From contig JBGPJM010000103.1 of NCBI GenBank assembly GCA_041485385.1, positions 1-15,976 of the forward strand: a DNA stretch of 15,976 nt, given 5' to 3'. A program made the position numbers and the translations under genes. Under the pieces are notes generated by a model, which made no database searches, was not told the origin of the DNA, and worked only from the letters and a program-made list of their open reading frames with translations. This document shows, piece after piece, positions 7,278 through 13,687 of this stretch. Source of the stretch: JBGPJM01 sp041485385. Its GTDB lineage: Bacteria > Planctomycetota > Phycisphaerae > Phycisphaerales > UBA1924. Within the stretch, counting starts at the first letter, position 1. Each line of letters opens with the position of its first letter.

Positions 7278-8648
7278 ATGCCGACGCCCCCCCCAGGCCC
7301 GCCACCCCCGGCTCCGCCCGCCTTCCGCGACACCGAGTCCTTCGCGCTCGACCTCGACCGCGCTGATCCCCTCCGCGCCGGCCGCGAGTTGTTCCACATC
7401 CCCACCGTCCGCGGCCTCACCGGCAAGACCGGCCCCGGGGCCGACGCCCCTTCGATCTACCTCACCGGCAACTCCCTGGGGTGCATGCCCCGCGCGGCCC
7501 GCGAGGCGGTGGTGCAGGAGCTCGACGACTGGCAGCACCTGGGCGTCGAGGCCCACCTCCGCGGCAAGCATCCGTGGCTGCCGTACCACGAGGGCTTCCG
7601 CGACATGGGGGCGCGCTTGGTGGGCGGGCGGCCCGGCGAGGTCGTGATGATGAACTCGCTGACGGTGAACCTGCACCTGATGATGGTCTCGTTCTACCGC
7701 CCGACGCCCGAGCGCTACCGCATCGTCATCGAGGACGCCGCGTTCCCCTCCGACTCCTACGCCGTGCAGACCCAGGCGGCGTTCCACGGGCTGGACCCGG
7801 CCGATGCGGTCGTGCGCCTGCGCCCGCGCGAGGGGGAGCACACGTTGCGGACCGAGGACATCGTCGAATACCTGCGCATGTCGGGGCGGCACGTGGCGCT
7901 GGTGCTGCTGGGCGGCGTGAACTACCTGACCGGGCAGTGGTTCGATATGCCGAAGATCACCGCCGCGGGGCACGAGGCGGGGGCACTGGTTGGGTGGGAC
8001 CTGGCACACGGGGCGGGGAACGTGCCGACGCAGCTGCACGAGTGGGGGGCGGACTTTGCGGTGTGGTGCTCGTACAAGTACCTCAACGCCGGGCCGGGCG
8101 CGGTGGCGGGGTGCTTCGTGCACGAGAAGCATGGGAAGAACACGCAGTGGCGACCGGGGGGAGACGGCGGGCTGCCGCGGTTCGCCGGCTGGTGGGGGAA
8201 CGAGCCGGCGATGCGCTTCAAGATGCGTCCGGAGTTCGTGGCCCGCGCAGGGGCGGATTCGTGGCAGCTTTCCAATCCGCCGATCCTGTCGATGGCGCCG
8301 CTGCGGACGTCGCTGGAGATCTTCGACAAGTTCGGCATCGGGGCGCTGCGTGAGAAGTCGATCAGGCTGACGGGGTACCTGGAGTGGCTGCTGACGACGA
8401 GGCTGGGGGAGAAGATCCAGATACTGACGCCGCGGGACCCGGGCGCCCGCGGCTGCGCACTCTCGATCGCCGTCAAGGCCCCGGATGCGCCGGCGGGCAA
8501 GGAGCTGCTGTCGCTGCTGGTCTCCCGCGGCGTGGCGTGCGACTTCCGCGAGCCCAATGTGATCCGGGCGGCGCCGGTGCCGCTGTACAACACGTTCCAC
8601 GATGTGTGGCGGTTTGTGGATATCCTCGGTCAGGTCATGAGGAGCTGA
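7278..8648 (+). CDS. kynU: Kynureninase
   Basis: This PLP enzyme cleaves 3-hydroxykynurenine (and kynurenine) to 3-hydroxyanthranilate (anthranilate) and alanine. From the ATG at 7278 it has 456 residues, a little longer than the common 410-430 because of a proline-rich leader (PTPPPGPPPPAPP). Family blocks are clear: YLTGNSLG near 58-65, HPWLPYHEGFRDMGARLVG, MNSLTVNLHLMM, and IEDAAFPSDSYAVQTQ. D241 in GWDLAHGAGN should contact the PLP pyridine nitrogen, and K267 in SYKYLNAGPG is the expected Schiff-base lysine. GWWGNEP and SNPPILSM follow. In-frame sequence continues upstream, but it overlaps the preceding gene and is not conserved. The gene sits 7 nt after the zinc-ribbon gene and 65 nt before the monooxygenase. 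Confidence 0.95.
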   Translation: MPTPPPGPPPPAPPAFRDTESFALDLDRADPLRAGRELFHIPTVRGLTGKTGPGADAPSIYLTGNSLGCMPRAAREAVVQELDDWQHLGVEAHLRGKHPWLPYHEGFRDMGARLVGGRPGEVVMMNSLTVNLHLMMVSFYRPTPERYRIVIEDAAFPSDSYAVQTQAAFHGLDPADAVVRLRPREGEHTLRTEDIVEYLRMSGRHVALVLLGGVNYLTGQWFDMPKITAAGHEAGALVGWDLAHGAGNVPTQLHEWGADFAVWCSYKYLNAGPGAVAGCFVHEKHGKNTQWRPGGDGGLPRFAGWWGNEPAMRFKMRPEFVARAGADSWQLSNPPILSMAPLRTSLEIFDKFGIGALREKSIRLTGYLEWLLTTRLGEKIQILTPRDPGARGCALSIAVKAPDAPAGKELLSLLVSRGVACDFREPNVIRAAPVPLYNTFHDVWRFVDILGQVMRS

Positions 8649-8713
8649 TTCATCATCCGGCGGGCGCGGAGATTCTCCGGCCTGTGTTGTGGTGAATCCC
8701 TCCGGGAAGCAGC

Positions 8714-10135
8714 ATGGGTGTCGGTGACGGCAAGAGAGTAACGATCGCCGGCGCGGGGCTGGCCGGGGCGCTGGTGGCGTGCTACCTCGCGCGGATGGGG
8801 TACACCGTCGCCGTGTACGAGCGGCGGTCGGATCCGCGCGCAGCGGGGTACCAGGGGGGTCGGTCGATCAACCTCGCCCTCTCGGCCCGCGGCATCAAGG
8901 GGCTTGCCGGTGTCGGCCTGGCGGAGGAGATCCTGAAGGATGCGATCCCGATGCGCGGGCGCATCATGCACTCGCCGGCCGGGGCGACGGCCTTCCAGGC
9001 GTATTCGAAGAACCGCTCCGATGCGATCAACTCCATCTCGCGCGGCGGGCTGAACCTCGCGTTGATCAACGCCGCGGCGAAGCACCCCGACGTTTCCTTC
9101 CATTTCGATCATCGGTGCCTGGATGTCGATCTGGATGCGCCGGCGGTGCTCTTCGAGCACGAGGTCGAACCCGCGCCCCCCTCCCGTCCAGGCGAGCCCG
9201 GAGGCAAGCCGCGGGTGCAGATGGTGCGCGCCGAGTCGGACCTGGTGATCGGCGCCGACGGGGCGTTCAGCGCCGTGCGCGGGAGGATGCAGAAGGCGGA
9301 GCGGTTCGATTACTCGCAGGAGTATCTGGAGCACGGGTACAAGGAGCTGCACATCCCCGCCTGGGGAGCGACGGAGCGACGAAGCGCCGGAGCGACGGAG
9401 GGGGCGTTCGCGATGGAGCCCAACGCCCTGCACATCTGGCCGCGGGGCGGGTCGATGATGATCGCGCTGCCCAACCCCGACAAGAGCTTCACGTGCACGC
9501 TCTTCTGGCCGTACCGGGGGCCGCACGGGTTCGAGAACCTCAACACGCCCGCGCAGATCGAGCGGTTCTTTCAGCTGCACTACCCCGACGCCGTGCCGCT
9601 GATGCCGACGCTGGTGGAGGATTTCCAGCGGAACCCGGTGGGGTCGCTGGTGACGGTGAAATGCCGGCCGTGGCACCACGAAGGAAAGGTTGTGCTGATC
9701 GGTGATGCCGCGCACGCGATCGTGCCGTTCTTTGGGCAGGGGATGAACTGCGCGTTCGAGGACTGCGTGTCGCTGGCGGAGTGCCTGCAGGAGGCGGGGG
9801 GCGATGCGTCCCGGGCCCTGCCGATATACCAGCAGCGTCGCAAGGAGAACGCCGATGCGATCGCCGGGATGGCGCTGGAGAACTTCATCGAGATGCGGGA
9901 CAAGGTGGCCTCGCGGGTGTTCCGATGGAAGAAGAGGCTCGAGCACGGGCTGCACGCCATCTTCCCGGAGAAGTTCATGCCGCTGTACAACATGGTGAGC
10001 TTCTCGACGATCCCGTACGCCGAGGCACGCCGCCGTGCGGCCGAGCAAGCGCGAATCCTGTGGCTGGCGGGGATCGGGGCGTGCGCTCTCTTAGGGGGCG
10101 CTCTGGCGCTGGCGATCGTGTATGCGCGCTTGTAG
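8714..10135 (+). CDS. kmo: Kynurenine 3-monooxygenase with C-terminal membrane helix
   Basis: This FAD/NADPH enzyme hydroxylates kynurenine to 3-hydroxykynurenine. The 473-residue protein has the Rossmann motif GAGLAGAL near residues 14-21, the family block GGRSINLALSARGIKGL near 50-66, GADGAFSAVR near 179-188, and PNALHIWPRGG near 236-246. The second FAD motif is GDAAHAIVPFFGQGMN. The last 26 residues (448-473) are a clear hydrophobic helix. Eukaryotic KMO is anchored in the mitochondrial outer membrane by its C-terminus, while Pseudomonas KMO is soluble, so membrane attachment is inferred here. Two insertions interrupt the conserved fold: a Pro-rich loop near 155-175 and a loop near 216-230 coded by an 8-bp tandem repeat. 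Only a weak GGGAAG precedes the ATG. Confidence 0.95.
   Translation: MGVGDGKRVTIAGAGLAGALVACYLARMGYTVAVYERRSDPRAAGYQGGRSINLALSARGIKGLAGVGLAEEILKDAIPMRGRIMHSPAGATAFQAYSKNRSDAINSISRGGLNLALINAAAKHPDVSFHFDHRCLDVDLDAPAVLFEHEVEPAPPSRPGEPGGKPRVQMVRAESDLVIGADGAFSAVRGRMQKAERFDYSQEYLEHGYKELHIPAWGATERRSAGATEGAFAMEPNALHIWPRGGSMMIALPNPDKSFTCTLFWPYRGPHGFENLNTPAQIERFFQLHYPDAVPLMPTLVEDFQRNPVGSLVTVKCRPWHHEGKVVLIGDAAHAIVPFFGQGMNCAFEDCVSLAECLQEAGGDASRALPIYQQRRKENADAIAGMALENFIEMRDKVASRVFRWKKRLEHGLHAIFPEKFMPLYNMVSFSTIPYAEARRRAAEQARILWLAGIGACALLGGALALAIVYARL
9366..9397 (+). repeat. Four tandem copies of an 8-bp unit inside kmo
   Basis: The unit GAGCGACG occurs four times without gaps: 9366-9373 and 9374-9381 exactly, 9382-9389 with two changes, and 9390-9397 exactly. 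It encodes part of the loop ATERRSAGATEG before PNALHIWPRGG. Eight is not a multiple of three, so gain or loss of one copy would shift the kmo reading frame. Confidence 0.8.
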
Positions 10136-10139
10136 GAGG
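10134..10139 (+). promoter_or_regulatory. Strong Shine-Dalgarno sequence that fixes a GTG start
   Basis: AGGAGG ends 7 nt before the GTG at 10147 and overlaps the kmo stop codon. It is the best ribosome binding site on the plus strand of this window. It decides the start of the glycine-rich gene over the in-frame GTG at 10168 and ATG at 10207. Confidence 0.8.
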
Positions 10140-10146
10140 GTCTCTG

Positions 10147-10971
10147 GTGAGTCCTCAGGAGATCAACGTGACGTCCGCGACGCCCCCAACCTCTCCCCGC
10201 CCGCCGATGCGCCCCGAGCCCAAGCCCGGAGAGCCGTACTGCAGCAACTGCGGGTACGTCCTCACGGGCGCCACCGAGACGACCGTCTGCCCCGAGTGTG
10301 GCAAGCCGCTGGTGGATGTGCTGGTGCGCGGGCGCGTCGCGTGGGGCTCCAAGGCGCGCCGGTACCGGAGCGAGGCGACGCTCTTCGGCGTGCCCGTGAT
10401 CGATGTCGCCCTCGGCATCGATGAAGAAGGCCGGCGCGGGCGGGCCAAGGGGATCATCGCCATCGGCGACATCGCCACCGGCGGGATCGCCATCGCCAAC
10501 TCCTGGGCCGTCGGCGTCGTCGCGTTCGGCGGCGGCGGGGCCACGGGCGTGTGCGCCCTCGGCGGCGGGTGCTCGATCGGCCTGCTGACAGCGCTGGGGG
10601 GCGGAGTCGGCCTGGGCGGGCTGGCGCTTGGGGGGGTGGGCGCGGGCGGCATCGCCAGCGGGGGGGTTGCGCTGGGGTTCATCGCGCAGGGAGGGGTGGC
10701 GATCGGCTGCTACGCACGCGGCGGGTCCGTCATCGGTGTATACACCTTTGGCCCGAATCCCGCGACGCGCTCGCAGAGAGCGATGGACATGTTCCAGCGC
10801 CTGGAGGGGATCATCGGCTCGCCGAACTCGCAACTGTCGATGATGAAGCCCATCTTCTTGATCGGCGGGATCGACATTACGGTGGCCGCGGCGGTCCTGG
10901 TCGTGGCGTTGTATGGGCACCGGCGGGCGACACGCCGCGGGGCGGGGGGGGTCGGGGGCAGGCCCGCATGA
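10147..10971 (+). CDS. Glycine-rich repeat protein with N-terminal zinc ribbon and membrane helix
   Basis: I do not recognise a function. The 274-residue product starts with about 30 Pro-rich residues, then a zinc ribbon with cysteines at 32, 35, 48 and 51 (CSNC...CPEC). Residues 98-201 are a run of short GxxAxG-like units of roughly 5-7 residues, with small and aliphatic residues alternating. That pattern suggests a beta-helix-like stack or a glycine-zipper surface. A hydrophobic helix lies near 235-256, followed by an Arg-rich end. The GTG start is set by a strong ribosome binding site 12 nt after kmo ends, and the stop overlaps the formamidase start by 4 nt (ATGA). The gene is thus tightly locked between two kynurenine enzymes. 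A scaffold, sensor or membrane-attachment role is possible, but only by context. Confidence 0.8.
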   Translation: MSPQEINVTSATPPTSPRPPMRPEPKPGEPYCSNCGYVLTGATETTVCPECGKPLVDVLVRGRVAWGSKARRYRSEATLFGVPVIDVALGIDEEGRRGRAKGIIAIGDIATGGIAIANSWAVGVVAFGGGGATGVCALGGGCSIGLLTALGGGVGLGGLALGGVGAGGIASGGVALGFIAQGGVAIGCYARGGSVIGVYTFGPNPATRSQRAMDMFQRLEGIIGSPNSQLSMMKPIFLIGGIDITVAAAVLVVALYGHRRATRRGAGGVGGRPA

Positions 10972-11948
10972 TCTACGACATCACCCCGCCCATCACGATC
11001 GACCCTCCCCTCCCGGTGTGGCCCGGCGATACGCCGCCGACGCGCCAGGTGCTGTGCGACATCGCCCGGGGCGACACCGTCACGCTCAGCACACTGCATG
11101 CCACCGTGCATCTGGGCGCGCACGCCGACGGGCCGAACCACTACGGCGCTGGGGCGCCGGGGATCGGCGAGCGCCGGCTGGAGCACTACCTTGGGCCGTG
11201 CCAGGTGATCGATGCCAAGGTGGAGCGCGGGGCGCGGATCGGGCCGGGCGATCTGGCGGGCGGGATCGGGGCGGTGCGGCAGCCGCGAGTGCTCTTCCGA
11301 ACCGGGACGTTCCCCGATCCCACGAACTTCAACGAGGATTTCGCGGCCCTCTCGGTCGAGCTGGTGGATGCCCTCGCCGCGAAGGGCGTGATCACCGTGG
11401 GGATCGATACGCCCAGCGTGGACCTGTTCTCGTCGAAGGACCTGCCGGCGCACAAGGCGATCCTGCGGCATGACATGGCGATCATCGAGGGCATTGTGCT
11501 TGACCGTGCCGTGGTCACACCGATGTCCACCGCGCACCCGGAGCCGGGCCGGTTGAACGAGCCGATCGCTATCCTCGACCTCTCCGTGCGCGCCGCGGCG
11601 TGCCTGAAGAGCGCCGGCATTGCCACGATCGGTCAACTCTCCGGGAGGACCGCCTCGCAGTTGCTCCAGATCCGTGCATTCGGGCGGACCAGCCTGCGCG
11701 AGGTCCAGACCAAACTCCGCCGTCTGGGGCTTGCGCTTGCGTCGGGGCCGGGTTCCACAGATGCGAGGACCGACGACGAGAGAATCGAGGCGGCGGTACC
11801 CGCCGGGGTATACGAGCTTATCGCGCTGCCGCTGAAGCTCATGGGTTTCGACGCAAGCCCGGTCCGCGCGGTGCTGCGCCCGCTGGAATCAGTTCCAGCG
11901 GACAAGGCCAAGCCACGCCGTCGTCGGGCTGCTCGACGATCGCGATAG
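10968..11948 (+). CDS. kynB: Kynurenine formamidase (cyclase family) with an inserted RNA polymerase alpha-CTD-like domain
   Basis: The enzyme hydrolyses N-formylkynurenine to kynurenine and formate. From the ATG at 10968 it has 326 residues, against about 210 for ordinary KynB. Residues 1-179 are the cyclase fold, with metal ligands H48, H52 and D54 (HLGAHAD), H58, H162 and E174 all present. Residues about 180-276 replace a short loop and contain a domain like the RNA polymerase alpha C-terminal domain. At 277-306 the cyclase resumes with VPAGVYELIALPLKL...DASPVRAVLRPL, the normal KynB end. Residues 312-326 are a tail with 9 basic residues in 15. The ATG overlaps the upstream stop (ATGA), so translation is probably coupled. 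From the insertion onwards more codons end in A or T than in the first half. A frameshift or read-through is excluded because the frame is continuous and KynB sequence lies on both sides. Confidence 0.9.
   Translation: MIYDITPPITIDPPLPVWPGDTPPTRQVLCDIARGDTVTLSTLHATVHLGAHADGPNHYGAGAPGIGERRLEHYLGPCQVIDAKVERGARIGPGDLAGGIGAVRQPRVLFRTGTFPDPTNFNEDFAALSVELVDALAAKGVITVGIDTPSVDLFSSKDLPAHKAILRHDMAIIEGIVLDRAVVTPMSTAHPEPGRLNEPIAILDLSVRAAACLKSAGIATIGQLSGRTASQLLQIRAFGRTSLREVQTKLRRLGLALASGPGSTDARTDDERIEAAVPAGVYELIALPLKLMGFDASPVRAVLRPLESVPADKAKPRRRRAARRSR
11505..11795 (+). other. Alpha-CTD-like domain inserted in kynB
   Basis: Residues 200-257 read (I)AILDLSVRAAACLKSAGI..TIGQL..RT..LL....FGRTSLREVQTKLRRLGLAL, which follows the RNA polymerase alpha C-terminal domain pattern from start to end. 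Aligned by eye to E. coli alpha, R208 corresponds to R265, C212 to C269, G239 to G296 and S242 to S299. The DNA contacts N268 and K298 are replaced by A211 and T241. Hydrophilic linkers (180-199 and 258-276) flank the domain. DNA or protein binding is possible, but activity is not shown. Confidence 0.8.
11881..11900. repeat. Perfect 8-bp hairpin near the 3' end of kynB
   Basis: CGCTGGAA and TTCCAGCG flank the tetraloop TCAG with no mismatch. The hairpin lies just after the last conserved KynB residues and before the basic tail. No U-run follows, so it is not a typical intrinsic terminator. Confidence 0.5.
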
Positions 11949-11960
11949 GGGCGACGAGCA
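11930..11960. terminator. Possible stem between the convergent kynB and ridA genes
   Basis: TGCTCG (11930-11935) can pair with CGAGCA (11955-11960) across the 21-nt gap where the two transcription units converge. The loop is 19 nt and neither side has a T-tract. A bidirectional terminator is expected at this place, but the sequence support is weak. Confidence 0.2.
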
Positions 11961-11969
11961 TCGAACAAC

Positions 11970-12407
11970 TCACGCGACGGTCGCCACGACCTTCACCTCG
12001 AACGCGATCGGCGTGTTCCCCCCCTGCGGCAACGCCGTGATCCCGATGGTCGTGCGTGTCGGCTGCGTCGGCCCGGGCGGGAAATACTCCGCGTACACCT
12101 TGTTGTACAGGGAGAAGTCCCGCTCCAGGTCGGTCAGGAAGACCTGCACGTCGACGATGTCTTCCCATCGCGAGCCGGCTTCGCCCAGGATCAGCCGCAC
12201 GTTCTCGAAGCACGAGCGAATCTGCGCCTCGATGTCGTAGCTCACCATCTTCCCGGCCGCGTCGACCTTCACGCCAGGGATCTCCTTGCTGCCGCGACGG
12301 CGCGGCCCCACGCCCGAGAGAAAGAGCAGGTTCCCCACCCGGCGCGCGTGCGGGTACGCGCCCACCGGCTCGGCCGCCTTGGAACTGCTGATGCTCCGAT
12401 CGCTCAT
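11970..12407 (-). CDS. RidA-family protein, likely 2-aminomuconate deaminase
   Basis: The 145-residue protein has the RidA/YjgF fold. It resembles the 2-aminomuconate deaminase branch (AmnD/NbaF) more than generic RidA: AYPHARRVGNLLFLSGVGPRR near 17-37, VDAAG near 48-52, DIEAQIRSCFENVR near 58-71, and YNKVYAEYF at 101-109. R118 in PTRTTIGI is at the position of the usual RidA arginine. The AmnD/NbaF enzyme converts 2-aminomuconate to 4-oxalocrotonate and ammonia, which fits downstream of ACMS decarboxylase. The ATG at 12407 is preferred to a GTG at 12416, which has no ribosome binding site. It is the last gene of a minus-strand unit and lies 33 nt after the thioredoxin gene. A generic enamine/imine deaminase is the alternative. 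Confidence 0.8.
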   Translation of the reverse strand: MSDRSISSSKAAEPVGAYPHARRVGNLLFLSGVGPRRRGSKEIPGVKVDAAGKMVSYDIEAQIRSCFENVRLILGEAGSRWEDIVDVQVFLTDLERDFSLYNKVYAEYFPPGPTQPTRTTIGITALPQGGNTPIAFEVKVVATVA

Positions 12408-12440
12408 GCCGCGCACCTGTGGACGTTTGCCCGACGCCGC

Positions 12441-13667
12441 TCACTTCGGGGGCCGCACCTCGCCAAGCGCCTTCTCGAGCTGCTCGATCCCCTTGTTCCC
12501 CCTATAGAGCTGCCCGACAACATTGCCGTTGCGGTCGATGAGCACCGTGGTCGGGAAGGCGTGGATGCCGTACGCGGCCGTGGTCGCACCCCTGGCCTCC
12601 CCCTCATGCCCCTCGATCTTGACCTCTCCGCCGCCGTCGAGCGCGACCAGGAAGGGGAGGTCCTTGCCGCTCCAGATCTCGCGCCGGGCCTGCTCCAGCT
12701 TCGCGTCCATCTCCGCGATGTCCGCGACAGAGTCGTCGTGCACGGCGACGATCACCAGGCCGCGGTCCTTGTACTTGTCGTGCGTCTCCATCAGCTCCGG
12801 CATGCTGTGCACGCACGGGCCGCACCAGTAGCCCCAGAAGTCCAGCAGCACGACTTTTCCCTTGAGGCTCGCGAGTGTCACCGGTCCGCCGTTCTTCCAC
12901 CCCTTGATCTGCGACAGCTCGGGGGCGGGCCTCCCGGTCAGCTCCGCCAGGCGGCTGGGCGGGAGGTCGATCTCGACCGCGAGGGCCTTCTGGCCGGGCT
13001 CGATCTTCACCATGCGGTGCTCGGTGTCGGTGTCGCGCCCGTACGCGGTGAGCTTGTACTCGCCCGGTGGAAGCCAGAAGTCGTGCACGCCGTCGCGCGC
13101 GTCGCACTGCATCGGGCGCATGTCGCCCCAGAAGACGTACACGTTGGCCCAGCCGAGCTTGCCGCCAACCTTCTCCAGCCCGGTGCTCGTCAGATGCGCC
13201 GCGACGCGGCAGGCCGGGTGGAGCGTGACCTCCAGCGTGCCGCCGATGTCCTTGTCCTCGACTTTCGCCATGCCGATCCGCCCGGCGCCGTCGGTCGCCT
13301 TGTCCCAGGCGATGACCGGCATAGGGCGGGCCCCGCCCCGCTGGTAGAAGAGGAGCTTGGCGTTCACGCGCGCGAGGCCACCAGAGTCTGTTGCCATGGC
13401 CGGGCCGTCCTCCTCGCCCGCCAGCGTCAGCTTCGGCTCGGCGCTCTCGTCGATGGACCGGTGCAGGAGTGAGCCCACCATCACACCCCGCGCGGGCTTG
13501 CCGGCCTCGTCCACCACGCGGATGGTCACGGTCTGGCCCGTCGCGGCCGGCTGCTTCGGCGGGCTCTCGGGGCCCTTCGCGCCGCTGCTCTCCTGCGCCC
13601 AGGCGCCGGCGGCCAGCGCCAGCCATCCCACCAGGCTCACCGTGATCACGCTGCCAACTCTGCGCAT
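12441..13667 (-). CDS. Secreted TlpA-like thioredoxin with N-terminal regulatory-like domain
   Basis: The 408-residue protein starts with a signal peptide (residues 1-24, cut after AWA). A region near 40-75 (VTIRVVDEAGKPARGVMVGS) looks like the carboxypeptidase-regulatory or Ig-like beta domain common on secreted proteins. A second beta-rich part follows to about residue 245. The C-terminal 150 residues are a TlpA/ResA redoxin domain: VVLLDFWGYWCGPC with the active cysteines C282 and C285, and the expected cis-Pro segment FPTTVLID. It probably acts outside the cytoplasmic membrane as a thiol-disulfide reductant. The ATG has GGAGAGG just upstream, which decides the start. It lies 20 nt after the dioxygenase gene and 33 nt before ridA, so one transcript is likely. 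No link to kynurenine chemistry is evident. Confidence 0.88.
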   Translation of the reverse strand: MRRVGSVITVSLVGWLALAAGAWAQESSGAKGPESPPKQPAATGQTVTIRVVDEAGKPARGVMVGSLLHRSIDESAEPKLTLAGEEDGPAMATDSGGLARVNAKLLFYQRGGARPMPVIAWDKATDGAGRIGMAKVEDKDIGGTLEVTLHPACRVAAHLTSTGLEKVGGKLGWANVYVFWGDMRPMQCDARDGVHDFWLPPGEYKLTAYGRDTDTEHRMVKIEPGQKALAVEIDLPPSRLAELTGRPAPELSQIKGWKNGGPVTLASLKGKVVLLDFWGYWCGPCVHSMPELMETHDKYKDRGLVIVAVHDDSVADIAEMDAKLEQARREIWSGKDLPFLVALDGGGEVKIEGHEGEARGATTAAYGIHAFPTTVLIDRNGNVVGQLYRGNKGIEQLEKALGEVRPPK

Positions 13668-13687
13668 GGTCCTCTCCGTTCCTTTGA

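Noticed and set aside
7119..8600. A 493-residue minus-strand open frame opposite kynureninase
   Set aside because: It is rich in Arg, His and Gln with no motif, while the plus strand carries an unmistakable enzyme.
10551..10967. An upstream extension of the kynB frame by 139 codons
   Set aside because: It overlaps the glycine-rich gene throughout, is Arg/Gly-rich and unconserved, and the KynB N-terminus (MIYDITPP) starts at 10968.
11505..11948. The extra kynB part as a separate downstream gene joined by a sequencing error
   Set aside because: Conserved KynB sequence resumes after the inserted domain in the same frame, so a simple joining of two genes does not explain it.
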